DNA of 64,000 nt, taken from Nitratireductor aquimarinus (GTDB taxonomy: Bacteria; Pseudomonadota; Alphaproteobacteria; Rhizobiales; Rhizobiaceae). The notes beneath the pieces are model-generated. The model made no database searches. It was not told where the DNA came from and worked only from the letters and a program-made list of their open reading frames with translations. How positions within the stretch are numbered: position 1 is the first letter of the stretch; each line of letters begins with the position of its first letter. The DNA lies in contig NZ_JAFKDE010000012.1 in assembly GCF_017255295.1 (NCBI RefSeq), forward strand, positions 1 through 64,000, given 5' to 3'. Position numbers and translations under genes: made by a program. Shown one piece after another: positions 55,828 through 64,000 of this stretch.

Positions 55828-57984
55828 ATGAACAGCGATCAGATCGCGCATGGTGACGTGGATGTCGACCTGGGCCGGCTTTTTGCCGCTGTCCGGCGCA
55901 AATGGCCGCGCATTCTGTTTGCTTCTCTCATTATTACGGGACTGGTGTTCGCGCTTGCCTATATGGCCACCCCGCAATACCGCGCGCAGACAAGGCTTCT
56001 GATCGAGACGCGCGAATCAATCTACACCCGTCCGCAGGGCGTGGGCGATGGCGACCGTCCGATTCTTGACGGGGAAGGGGTCACCAGCCAGGTCGAGCTG
56101 ATCACCTCGACGGAAATCCTCGACACGGTGGCGCGCGATCTCAACCTTGCAAACCGCAAGGAGTTCTCCGGCAGCGGGGGCTCGCTTGTCTCGCGCATCC
56201 TCGTCATGGTCGGTCTCAAGAACGCGCCGGTCGAGGGCACCGACGAAGAAAAAGTGCTGCGGGCTTTTCGTGAACGGCTGACGGTCTATCGCGTCGAGAA
56301 TTCGCGCGTCATCGTGATCGAGTTCTCCTCGGAAGACCCGCAGCTTGCCGCAGAAGTGCCCAATGCGGTGGCCAACGCCTATGTCGCCATGCAGAGCGAC
56401 GCCAAGCTTCAGTCCAATACCAGTGCGACCCAGTGGCTTGAGCCGGAAATCGAGGACCTGCGCGAGCGCGTGAAACAGGCCGAGGCGCGGGTCGCGGAAT
56501 ACCGCGCCCAGTCGGATCTCCTGCTTGGGCAGAACAACACCGTGCTGGCCACGCAGCAGCTTTCGGAACTCTCCAGCGAGCTTTCGCGCACCCGCGCCAA
56601 CCGTTCGGCCGCAGCCGCGCAGGCGGCATCCGTGCGCAGCGCCCTTGAAAGCGGTGTGGCCGTCGAGAGCATGCCGGAGGTTCTGGCGTCGCCACTCATC
56701 CAGCGGCTGCGCGAGCGGCAGGTGGAATTGAACGCGCAGATCGCCGATCTGTCGACCACGCTTCTTGGAAACCATCCACGCATCCGCGCCCTGCGCTCGC
56801 AGTTAAGCGATCTCGATGTCCAGATCCGCAATGAGGCCACCAAGGTGCTCGCGGGGCTCGAAGCCGAGGCTGCCCGCGCGGAGCGCCGCGAGGAGGAGCT
56901 GCAGGCCGAACTCAACCGCCTCAAGGTCGCCTCGGCGCGCGCCGAAGAAGAGCAGGTGGAACTGCGCGCCCTGGAGCGCGAAGCCGCCGCACAGCGCGAA
57001 TTGCTGGAATCCTATCTGACCCGCTACCGCGAGGCTGCCTCGCGCAGCGACCGCAATTATCTCCCCGCTGATGTGCGCATCTTCTCGCGCGCCATCACGC
57101 CGAGCGAGCCCTATTTCCCAAAAATCGTGCCGATCACGGCGGCGGCCTTTGTCGCTTCTTTGCTGATCATGGCCGTGATCACGCTTCTGCAGGAACTGTT
57201 CTCCGGCCGCGCCATGCGCCCGTCGGCTGTGGCACCCGCGCCGCTTCCAGCGGCCGTTCCCATGCGGCGGGCCGAGCCTGCTCTTGATGCGGTTTCGGCG
57301 CCGGAACGGCCTTCGGAGCCGGTCCTGCCGACGCCCGAGGTCGCAGACCTTCCTTTTCCGAAGCCCGTATCGCGGACGGCCCGCTATGGCGGCATGGATG
57401 TGGAGCAGGCCTCCGAGCGGCTCGTCACCGGGGGCGTTACCCGGGCGCTGTTCATTTCGCCGGAAGGGGATGAGGCGGCTGCCGCTTCGGTTCTGGTCGC
57501 GCGGGATGTGGCTGATTCCGGCATGCGGGTCCTGCTGCTCGACCTCACTTCATCGGGTGCCGCATCGCTTCCCATGCTGGAAAGCGTTGCCTATGCCGGC
57601 ATCACCAATCTTCTGGCATCCGAGGCAAACTTTGCCGATGTGATCCACACGGACCTGTTCTCCGAGTGCCACATCATCCCCGTTGGGACGGCGGACCCGC
57701 AGCGCGCCATGCGCGCCGCCGACCGGCTGCCCATCATCATCGAATCGCTGTCGGCGGCCTATGATGTGGTCATCATCGAGTGCGGTCCTGTCGATGCGCA
57801 GGGGATTGGACGTCTCATGTCGTCCGATACGCAGGTTCTTGTCAGCATGATTGATCCGGAAGCCGGTGAGCTGGCCGCAGAAACGGCCGAGGAACTGCGC
57901 GAGAGCGGCATTGCAACGCCCATCCTCGTTTCGCCGACTGGCGGTTCCAAGCCGCCCGCACCGCCCGGACGCGACGCCGCCTGA
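55828..57984 (+). CDS. GumC/ExoP-like chain-length protein with degenerate kinase domain
   Basis: ATG 55828 gives 718 residues. It has a Wzz domain with N-terminal helix (LFASLIITGLVFALAYM, about residues 37-53), a long periplasmic coiled coil (about 190-410), and a second helix (AAAFVASLLIMAVITLL, about 445-461) after the Wzz proline-rich motif. The C-terminal BY-kinase-like domain has FISPEGDEAAAAS where Walker A should be, with no GKT/S, and no tyrosine cluster at the end. It probably controls export and chain length without autophosphorylation. Confidence 0.87.
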   Translation: MNSDQIAHGDVDVDLGRLFAAVRRKWPRILFASLIITGLVFALAYMATPQYRAQTRLLIETRESIYTRPQGVGDGDRPILDGEGVTSQVELITSTEILDTVARDLNLANRKEFSGSGGSLVSRILVMVGLKNAPVEGTDEEKVLRAFRERLTVYRVENSRVIVIEFSSEDPQLAAEVPNAVANAYVAMQSDAKLQSNTSATQWLEPEIEDLRERVKQAEARVAEYRAQSDLLLGQNNTVLATQQLSELSSELSRTRANRSAAAAQAASVRSALESGVAVESMPEVLASPLIQRLRERQVELNAQIADLSTTLLGNHPRIRALRSQLSDLDVQIRNEATKVLAGLEAEAARAERREEELQAELNRLKVASARAEEEQVELRALEREAAAQRELLESYLTRYREAASRSDRNYLPADVRIFSRAITPSEPYFPKIVPITAAAFVASLLIMAVITLLQELFSGRAMRPSAVAPAPLPAAVPMRRAEPALDAVSAPERPSEPVLPTPEVADLPFPKPVSRTARYGGMDVEQASERLVTGGVTRALFISPEGDEAAAASVLVARDVADSGMRVLLLDLTSSGAASLPMLESVAYAGITNLLASEANFADVIHTDLFSECHIIPVGTADPQRAMRAADRLPIIIESLSAAYDVVIIECGPVDAQGIGRLMSSDTQVLVSMIDPEAGELAAETAEELRESGIATPILVSPTGGSKPPAPPGRDAA

Positions 57985-57996
57985 CTGCAAAATACC

Positions 57997-59181
57997 CTAG
58001 CGCCTCAACGCCGAAAGCCGTTTGCGCAGGCCCTTGGCCATGGCCCAGAGGCGCGGGTCGTTGATGACGATGCGTTTTCCGCCCGCAATGGCGCCGCGTG
58101 TCAGGGCCATTGCCCGCCCTTTGACCGTTAGCGGAACAAAGCTGTCGAACTGTACGGTCTCCAGATCACACCACAGGCGCTTGTAATATTCGTCGCCGAC
58201 GCTGAAGTCATAGACCTTCAGACCCTGTTCGCAGGCTTCCTGTATGTTCTCGAAAAACAGAAAGCGCCCGGGGCTGATCTCGGTCAGCTCGTCGTCTGAG
58301 ATTGAGCTGAATTCGCAGATGATGCGATCATCGGTGAGGCTGGAGCCGGTCACGGCGCGAAGCCTGCCGGCAACCTCCAGCCCGTGAAGCACGAATTTCG
58401 GATGTTCGCTTGCCGTTGCTTCGCCAAACAGCGTGTGAAACGCAGCCTGGACCGGCGCTGGCGCAAACACGTTCTGGATGCCCATCTGTGCAAAGCGCTC
58501 CGCCTTCATGGCGAAGAAGGCCTCCAGCATCGCATCCGCCTCATCCGGCGTTTTCGCCATGCGCCGTTCAAAGCCGCCAGCGGCTTCAAGCTTGCGCGCC
58601 TGCGAACGGTGCTGCTTGCGTTTTCGCTTGCCGCTGGCGCGCAAAAGCGCCGCGTCGAATCCGCCCTCCAGATCGACCGCAAGCGACAGATTGGGGCTTT
58701 CGCTGTGCGGCCAGAAAAGAAGTGGATTGGCCACGCCATCGCAGGCATGGAGCTGACGCTCCAGGCTCAGAAGATCGATGTCCGGCCTCTGGTCATGGAT
58801 GTGGTCGAGGAGGTCCCGCAGCTGGACAGAGCCGATGCGGTCGTCCGCCCGCCGGTCGGTCAGCGGAAAATTGCCATTGGCATGCCGGTCGCCGATGAAG
58901 CGCGCCACGCGAAAGCGCCCCTGCGCAGCCAGCTCCAGCGGAAGGCTCAGAAGATGGCCTTCACTGTCTGAAAGCCGAACGATCAGCGTCTCGTGAACAC
59001 TGTGCCTTGCCCAGGCGGAAACCCATTCAGGGCTCTGCGCCGGCATGAAGCAGGAGGCAGCGCTGTCCTCGCGATAGAGAGCCAGCGCCGCTCTATCGGC
59101 CGGGCGCAATTCGACTGTCAGCCCCGCAGCGGGGCTTGCCGTGGCGCTCGGTGTCCGTTCAGGCTGGTTGGAAACCGTCAT
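57997..59181 (-). CDS. GNAT/FemAB-like protein (CelD/BioF2 type)
   Basis: The 394-residue protein resembles Acetyltransf_6/CelD-type proteins: residues about 190-210 (KRKRKQHRSQARKLEAAGG) mark the first half, and the second half contains LTDDRIICEFSSISDDELTEISPGRFLFFENIQEACEQG and FSVGDEYYKRLW. Such proteins occur in exopolysaccharide clusters and may acylate sugar. It is convergent with the GumC-like gene. Confidence 0.8.
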   Translation of the reverse strand: MTVSNQPERTPSATASPAAGLTVELRPADRAALALYREDSAASCFMPAQSPEWVSAWARHSVHETLIVRLSDSEGHLLSLPLELAAQGRFRVARFIGDRHANGNFPLTDRRADDRIGSVQLRDLLDHIHDQRPDIDLLSLERQLHACDGVANPLLFWPHSESPNLSLAVDLEGGFDAALLRASGKRKRKQHRSQARKLEAAGGFERRMAKTPDEADAMLEAFFAMKAERFAQMGIQNVFAPAPVQAAFHTLFGEATASEHPKFVLHGLEVAGRLRAVTGSSLTDDRIICEFSSISDDELTEISPGRFLFFENIQEACEQGLKVYDFSVGDEYYKRLWCDLETVQFDSFVPLTVKGRAMALTRGAIAGGKRIVINDPRLWAMAKGLRKRLSALRR

Positions 59182-59262
59182 CATCCATCGCGATCAAAAG
59201 GACCGCCGCACGGGCGGCTTTGATCCTGTGTAACCGCAAAAGGTGAAAGAAAGATCGACGGA

Positions 59263-59478
59263 TCAGGCGTCGTTCTGCGGTCGCCCGATCATCCAGCGGA
59301 TGATGAACATGGCGGGAATGATCCACAGGAGGCCGGTCAGGAAATAATAGGCAAGGTGCATCAGCGGACCGGCATCGGCCAGCTGCGCCACGGCGATTGC
59401 CGTCGACAGGATGGCGTAAACCACGACCAGCGCCACGAGGGCGACCATACCGATGAATTTTCGCAGGCGTACGGGCAT
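59263..59478 (-). CDS. DUF2842 small membrane protein
   Basis: The 71-residue protein has two membrane helices (FIGMVALVALVVVYAILS and YYFLTGLLWIIPAMFIIRWM), the DUF2842 pattern typical of alphaproteobacteria. It precedes the convergent-divergent COX15 gene. Function is not known. Confidence 0.82.
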   Translation of the reverse strand: MPVRLRKFIGMVALVALVVVYAILSTAIAVAQLADAGPLMHLAYYFLTGLLWIIPAMFIIRWMIGRPQNDA

Positions 59479-59624
59479 TGGGAAGACCTTTCCGCCGCTT
59501 CATAGAGTGAGCCGCCCCGCGATGCAATCGCAGGCGTTCACCTGCGCGACGGCTTGTCGCGTAATTGGCGCTGCGGCTTGCAACTTGCCGGGCTTTGGTT
59601 CACCTACAGACTTCTTCCGAAACG

Positions 59625-60764
59625 ATGATGGCTGACGCTGTGGATATGACTGCTACCAGTGCTGCAACCGCGCAAGTTCCGCAGGAGACCCTGCTGCGCA
59701 ATCGAAAATTCGTGCGCCTCTGGCTCTACTTTGTGCTGTTTACGCTGTTTGCGCTGGTGATCGTCGGCGGCGCGACGCGGCTGACCGAATCCGGCCTCTC
59801 CATCACCGAATGGAAACCGATCCACGGCGTGATCCCGCCGCTCAGCGAAGCCGAATGGCAGGAAGAGCTGGAGAAGTACCGCCAGATCCCCGAATACCAG
59901 CAGATCAACAAGGGCATGAGCCTTGGCGAGTTCAAGACCATCTTCTGGTGGGAATGGGCGCACCGGCTTCTGGCGCGTGGCGTCGGCTTCGTTTTTGCGC
60001 TGCCGCTGGCGTTCTTCTGGATGACCGGGCGGCTTGAAAGCGATTTGAAGCCCAAGCTTCTGGGCATTCTGGCGCTTGGCGGGCTTCAGGGCGCGGTCGG
60101 CTGGTGGATGGTCGCCTCCGGTCTTGTCGACCGTGTGGATGTGAGCCAGTACCGGCTCGCCACACACCTCACCATCGCCTGCTTCATCTTCGCCGCCACC
60201 GCGCTGGTGGCGCGCGGGCTTGCGCCCCACTCGACGGGGCGGGCCGAGGAGGGCATTCGCCGCTTCGCCGGCTGGATGGTGGTCGCCGTCCTCTTCCAGA
60301 TCTATCTGGGTGGTCTCGTGGCCGGTCTTCGCGCAGGCATGACCTACAACACCTGGCCGCTGATGGACGGTGCACTGGTGCCGGGCGGTCTGTTCGCGCA
60401 GACGCCTGCCTGGCTCAATTTCTTCGAGAACCCCAAGATGGTGCAGTTCATTCACCGTCTCGGCGCTTACGCGCTTCTGGCGCTGGCGCTCTGGCAGATG
60501 GTGTTCGTGCTCCGCCGTGCGCCCTCCACACCGCATGCGCGCCGGGCGGTCCTGTTTGCCGCTCTCGTTCTGGTGCAGGCGGCCATTGGCATCGTCACGC
60601 TGCTCATGGTCGTGCCCATCGACGTGGCGCTCACCCATCAGGGCGTGGCGCTGGTGGTTCTGTTCTTCGCCTGCGCCCACTGGCGCGCGACGAAGGGGCC
60701 TTATCCGCTGCCCGGCGCTCGACGTCTCAAGCGTGACGAAGACGAGGTCTACGCGGCGATCTAG
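59625..60764 (+). CDS. ctaA: Heme A synthase (COX15/CtaA type 2)
   Basis: The 379-residue protein has eight membrane helices and conserved [76 protein letters not shown] and [10 protein letters not shown], including the four heme-ligand His residues. It oxidises heme O to heme A for cytochrome oxidase. ATG 59625 and 59628 are tandem starts. It ends before a bidirectional terminator. Confidence 0.95.
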   Translation: MMADAVDMTATSAATAQVPQETLLRNRKFVRLWLYFVLFTLFALVIVGGATRLTESGLSITEWKPIHGVIPPLSEAEWQEELEKYRQIPEYQQINKGMSLGEFKTIFWWEWAHRLLARGVGFVFALPLAFFWMTGRLESDLKPKLLGILALGGLQGAVGWWMVASGLVDRVDVSQYRLATHLTIACFIFAATALVARGLAPHSTGRAEEGIRRFAGWMVVAVLFQIYLGGLVAGLRAGMTYNTWPLMDGALVPGGLFAQTPAWLNFFENPKMVQFIHRLGAYALLALALWQMVFVLRRAPSTPHARRAVLFAALVLVQAAIGIVTLLMVVPIDVALTHQGVALVVLFFACAHWRATKGPYPLPGARRLKRDEDEVYAAI

Positions 60765-60800
60765 CCGCGCAGAGCGTTCCAAACAAAAACGCCCCAAAAC

Positions 60801-60836
60801 AAAAAAGGCGCGCCCCACGGGGACGCGCCTTTTTTA
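60801..60836. terminator. Bidirectional terminator between ctaA and argC
   Basis: GGCGCG plus CCCC pair with GGGG and CGCGCC around an AC loop with one bulged A, flanked by A6 upstream and T6 downstream. It serves both convergent genes. Confidence 0.9.
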
Positions 60837-60855
60837 TCGGGCGATGTCTGGAGGC

Positions 60856-61785
60856 TCAGAGCCCCTGAAGCATCAGATCCATGTTCTGCACGGCAGCGCC
60901 GGAAGCGCCCTTGCCGAGATTGTCATAGACGGCGACCAGCAGGGCCTGCGCGCGCGCATCGTTGACGAACACATGCAGCGTCATGTCGTTGGTGTTGTTG
61001 TGGGTTTCCGGGTTCAGCTTTTCCGTGCGCTCGATCACGCCGTAAGGAGCGACCTTCACCACACCATCCTTGATGGCGCTGTAATGGTCGGCGAGCGCGG
61101 CATGCATCTCGGCGCCCGTCGGCACGCTGTCGAGGTGACCAAGCTGCAGGGGCAGGGCGGTCAGCATCCCTTGCGCGAAATCGCCGACAGCCGGCTGCAT
61201 GAGCGGCGCGCCGGCAAGGCCCGCATAGGCCTGAAGCTCCGGCAGATGCTTGTGGTTGAGCGACAGCCCATAAGGCATGAACTCCGGCGCAGCGTCACCC
61301 TTCGCTTCGTAATCCTCGATCATGGTGCGGCCGCCGCCGGAATAGCCGGAAATGCCGTTCACAGTGATTGGCAGATTGGCCGGCAGCAGGCCGGCGCGGA
61401 TCAGCGGGCGCAGGAAGGCGATGGGTCCCTGCGGCCAGCAGCCGGGATTGGCGACACGCTTTGCCGTGCGGATCGCGTCGCCCTGCGCCTTGTCCATCTC
61501 GGCGAAGCCATAGGTCCAGCCTTCGGCCACGCGATGCGCGGTCGAGGCGTCGATCACGCGGGTGCTGTCGTTCTCGATCAGCGAGACGCTTTCGCGCGCG
61601 GCATCGTCGGGAAGGCACAGAATGGCGATGTCGGCAGCGTTGAGGAATTCGGCGCGGGCAGCCGGATCCTTGCGCTTTTCTGGCGGAATGGAGATCACTT
61701 CGATGTCGCGGCGCTCGGCCAGCCGCGTCCTGATCTGCAGGCCGGTGGTGCCGTGTTCGCCATCGATGAAGATTTTCGCCGTCAT
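60856..61785 (-). CDS. argC: N-acetyl-gamma-glutamyl-phosphate reductase, type 2
   Basis: The 309-residue protein is the short (type 2) ArgC of alphaproteobacteria. Visible are FIDGEHGTTGLQ (NADP-binding loop), the catalytic Cys in VANPGCWPQG (about residue 117), and GISGYSGGG and LNHKHLPE further on. It makes N-acetylglutamate semialdehyde in arginine synthesis. ATG 61785 has few alternatives. Confidence 0.95.
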   Translation of the reverse strand: MTAKIFIDGEHGTTGLQIRTRLAERRDIEVISIPPEKRKDPAARAEFLNAADIAILCLPDDAARESVSLIENDSTRVIDASTAHRVAEGWTYGFAEMDKAQGDAIRTAKRVANPGCWPQGPIAFLRPLIRAGLLPANLPITVNGISGYSGGGRTMIEDYEAKGDAAPEFMPYGLSLNHKHLPELQAYAGLAGAPLMQPAVGDFAQGMLTALPLQLGHLDSVPTGAEMHAALADHYSAIKDGVVKVAPYGVIERTEKLNPETHNNTNDMTLHVFVNDARAQALLVAVYDNLGKGASGAAVQNMDLMLQGL

Positions 61786-61875
61786 GGTGTCAGTCCTGGA
61801 AAAGATTCGGATTTCAACTGGTTATGCGCGCCGGCGGAATCAATCCGCAAAGCGCTTGAATCGCTGCTTCAGCTC

Positions 61876-62823
61876 TTATCGTCGCTTTCGCGCCGCGAGA
61901 AGGCCGAGATAGTGCATGGCGATGGTTGCCCCCGCGATGGCCGTTATGTCGGCATGGTCATAGGCTGGAGCGACCTCCACCACATCCGCGCCGACGATGT
62001 CGAGCGCGCCGAGCTGGCGCAGAACGGAAAGCATCCGGGCGCTGGATGGGCCGCCGGCCACCGGTGTTCCGGTGCCGGGCGCATAAGCGGGGTCGAGGCA
62101 GTCGATATCGAAAGTGACATAGGCAGGCCGGTCGCCGACGCGGGCCATGATGGCCTCGGCGATCTCGCCGGCCTTCATCTCTTCCACGTCATGGCCGTGG
62201 AGAATGGCGATGCCGCAATCCTCGGGCGCGTGAGTGCGAATGCCGACCTGAATGGACGCCGCCGGATCGATGACGCCGTCGCGCACCGCGCGGCCGACAA
62301 AGGAGCCGTGGTCGATGCGCTTGCCGTCATCATACCAGGTGTCCTGATGCGCATCGAACTGCACGAGGGCGAGGGGCCCGTGCTTTGCTGCATGCGCTTT
62401 CAAAAGCGGCCAGGTGACGAAGTGGTCGCCGCCAAGCGAAAGCAGAAACGCATCGGATTTGAGGATCTTTGCCGCTTCGCGCTCGATGGTCGCCGGCGTC
62501 TTCTGGTGATTGCCGTAATCCAGAAGGCAGTCACCATAATCGATGACGGCCAGCGCCTCGAACAGATCGGCGTCGAACGGATATTGCGGATCATTGTCGA
62601 AGATCGCCGAGGCGCGGCGGATCGCCTGCGGGCCGAAACGCGCGCCCGGCCGGTTGGAAACGGCGGCGTCGAAGGGGATGCCCCACACGACGGCGTCGGC
62701 GCCCTTCAGCGATTTGGTGAATTTGCGGCGCATGAAGGAGAGCGCTCCCGCATAGGTCGGGTCGCTGGCCGCACCCGTCAGGCCGCGGGCGGTGAAGGCA
62801 TTGTCGATGGAATTCGACGGCAT
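61876..62823 (-). CDS. speB: Agmatinase/ureohydrolase
   Basis: The 315-residue protein has the metal-binding motifs of the arginase fold: GGDHFVTW, DAHQDTW (DAHxD) and TFDIDCLDPAYAPGTGTPVAGG. By family knowledge it splits agmatine or a guanidino compound to urea. The exact substrate is not certain from sequence alone, as ureohydrolases such as guanidinobutyrase are close relatives. Confidence 0.88.
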   Translation of the reverse strand: MPSNSIDNAFTARGLTGAASDPTYAGALSFMRRKFTKSLKGADAVVWGIPFDAAVSNRPGARFGPQAIRRASAIFDNDPQYPFDADLFEALAVIDYGDCLLDYGNHQKTPATIEREAAKILKSDAFLLSLGGDHFVTWPLLKAHAAKHGPLALVQFDAHQDTWYDDGKRIDHGSFVGRAVRDGVIDPAASIQVGIRTHAPEDCGIAILHGHDVEEMKAGEIAEAIMARVGDRPAYVTFDIDCLDPAYAPGTGTPVAGGPSSARMLSVLRQLGALDIVGADVVEVAPAYDHADITAIAGATIAMHYLGLLAARKRR

Positions 62824-62978
62824 GGCGCTCCTCCTTCAGAGCATTTCGCAGTCAGGCCCACCCGCCTGACATCCGCACGAATGCGGTGAAACAAAAAGAC
62901 AGAGCCCGGCTGCGACGCCATGAGGCGGTGAACCGCTCCATCGGCCCAATGGGTAGGGGGAAGGTAAAATCTGCGCAA

Positions 62979-63004
62979 GAAAAAAGCGGACCCGAAGGCC
63001 CGCT
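62979..63004 (-). terminator. Terminator of rplM-rpsI operon
   Basis: On the minus strand AGCGGGCC, TTCG and GGTCCGCT form an 8-pair stem with one G·U pair and a UUCG tetraloop, followed by T6. It ends the ribosomal protein operon. Confidence 0.88.
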
Positions 63005-63029
63005 TTTCGTTCTTGGAAGTTCGTGAAGC

Positions 63030-63515
63030 TTAGCGCTTGGAGAACTGGAACGAACGACGAGCCTTTGCCCGGCCGTACTTCTTACGCTCAACCACGCGGC
63101 TGTCGCGGGTCAGGAAGCCACCCTTCTTGAGGACGCCACGCAGCTCCGGCTCGTAATGGGTCAGAGCCTTGGAGATGCCGTGACGAACTGCACCGGCCTG
63201 GCCGGACAGGCCGCCGCCAACGACAGTGGCGACGACGTCGTACTGGCCATTGCGGTCGGCAGCAACGATCGGCTGCTGCAGGATCATCTGCAGAACCGGG
63301 CGTGCGAAGTAAGCCGCGAACTCTTTGCCGTTGACGGTGATCTTGCCGGAGCCCGGCTTGACCCACACGCGGGCAATTGCGTTCTTGCGCTTGCCGGTGG
63401 CGTAAGCGCGGCCATGTGCGTCCAGCTTCTGCACATGCACCGGAGCAGCTTCCTGCTCGGCGTTCTGCGCAGCGGTTGCCGCACCCAGCTCTTCGAGGGA
63501 GTTGATTTCGGCCAT
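63030..63515 (-). CDS. rpsI: 30S ribosomal protein S9
   Basis: The 161-residue product matches bS9/uS9: an N-terminal extension, then [23 protein letters not shown] and [28 protein letters not shown], and the terminal [17 protein letters not shown] reaching the P site. It follows rplM with overlapping stop and start. Confidence 0.97.
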   Translation of the reverse strand: MAEINSLEELGAATAAQNAEQEAAPVHVQKLDAHGRAYATGKRKNAIARVWVKPGSGKITVNGKEFAAYFARPVLQMILQQPIVAADRNGQYDVVATVVGGGLSGQAGAVRHGISKALTHYEPELRGVLKKGGFLTRDSRVVERKKYGRAKARRSFQFSKR

Positions 63516-63979
63516 TACTGGGCCCTCACATTCTTCTTGCTCATGGCGGCGACGTCGAGCGTCTCCGGGTTCTGGGCGACATGCGGGTGCTCGGCGCCTG
63601 CATAGATGCGCAGGTTCTTCATCTGGCGACGGCCAAGCGGGCCACGCGGAACCATGCGCTCAACGGCCTTCTCAACCACGCGCTCGGGGAACCGGCCCTC
63701 GAGCAGCTGGCGCGCAGTGCGCTCCTTGATGCCGCCGGGGTGACCCGTGTGCCAGTAGTATTTCTTGTCGGTGTATTTCTTGCCGGTGAAGACCACCTTG
63801 TCGGCATTGATGACGATGACGTTGTCGCCGTCGTCCACATGCGGGGTGAAGGTGGGCTTGTGCTTGCCGCGGAGACGGTTTGCGACGATGGTGGCCAGAC
63901 GACCGACGACGAGACCTTCGGCGTCAATCAGGATCCACTTCTTCGTCACTTCCGCAGGCTTCTGCGAAAAGGTTTTCAT
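63515..63979 (-). CDS. rplM: 50S ribosomal protein L13
   Basis: The 154-residue product matches uL13: [29 protein letters not shown], then [19 protein letters not shown], and [20 protein letters not shown], with [21 protein letters not shown]. Start is ATG 63979. Upstream of it, 63980-64000 is only the edge of the control region. Confidence 0.97.
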   Translation of the reverse strand: MKTFSQKPAEVTKKWILIDAEGLVVGRLATIVANRLRGKHKPTFTPHVDDGDNVIVINADKVVFTGKKYTDKKYYWHTGHPGGIKERTARQLLEGRFPERVVEKAVERMVPRGPLGRRQMKNLRIYAGAEHPHVAQNPETLDVAAMSKKNVRAQ

Positions 63980-64000
63980 GGGTCTTTTCCGTTTTATTGG

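Noticed and set aside
60370-62889. An 839-codon plus-strand frame opposite argC and speB
   Set aside because: Its start lies in the ctaA gene in another frame and the rest is antisense to two clear enzymes.

Overview
The window looks like an alphaproteobacterial chromosome of the Hyphomicrobiales (Rhizobiales; Phyllobacteriaceae or Rhizobiaceae type). The DNA is GC-rich and the host genes have rhizobial character: type-2 ArgC, a DUF2842 protein, the rplM-rpsI pair, and WcaJ/OPX/GumC-type polysaccharide genes. About 70% of it, from base 1 to a 45-nt tRNA-Pro(GGG) 3' fragment at 45645-45689, is a siphovirus-type prophage whose left end and integrase lie outside the window. No species is claimed.

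Prophage, early side. Minus-strand genes (1-2506) and an S24-type CI repressor (2538-3194) face a Cro-like gene and a long rightward operon (3278-13305) across a promoter region with GGGTA/TACCC inverted repeats. The operon is tightly packed, with ATGA, GTGA, TTGA or TGATG junctions at most boundaries. It encodes an HNH nuclease, a GcrA-like regulator, two DNA-methyltransferase-like proteins, a RusA-like resolvase, an SF2 helicase and a Toprim primase. A winged-helix protein (356-682) is followed by iteron-like repeats. A DUF305 membrane protein ends inside a phage-borne tRNA with the hallmarks of an initiator tRNA, followed by a run of tiny membrane and secreted proteins (14.0-16.8 kb).

Prophage, late side. 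HNH-TerL, a prohead protease-major capsid fusion with an internal ribosome start, a proteasome-beta-like Ntn hydrolase, portal and a collagen-like protein are followed by a gp6-like connector. A three-gene glycan-modification cassette comes next, then head closure, gp10, tail terminator, tail tube, chaperones, a short tape measure, distal tail proteins, an NlpC/P60-like peptidase, a tip protein and an S74 tail fibre. On the opposite strand lie a Stealth-type phosphotransferase and small membrane proteins. A roughly 1.2-kb mostly noncoding stretch (38.1-39.43 kb) holds two paralogous RNA units ending in terminator-like hairpins on the minus strand, which I regard as the best candidate for something undescribed. 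Lysis genes follow: a zinc peptidase with a C-terminal membrane anchor, embedded Rz/Rz1 spanins and an XhlA-like protein. The right end carries lysogen cargo: a double-barrel outer-membrane protein, an SRAP/YedK protein, small hypotheticals, an NTF2-like protein and a secreted SNase-like nuclease.

Host chromosome (45690-64000). It holds an L,D-transpeptidase lipoprotein, a MacB-like ABC exporter with its membrane-fusion protein, and an exopolysaccharide cluster (O-antigen-ligase-like protein, WcaJ-like phosphotransferase, GT4 glycosyltransferase, OPX lipoprotein, divergent GumC-like protein with a degenerate kinase domain, and a FemAB/GNAT-like protein). DUF2842, ctaA/COX15 heme A synthase, argC, an agmatinase-family ureohydrolase, rpsI and rplM follow.
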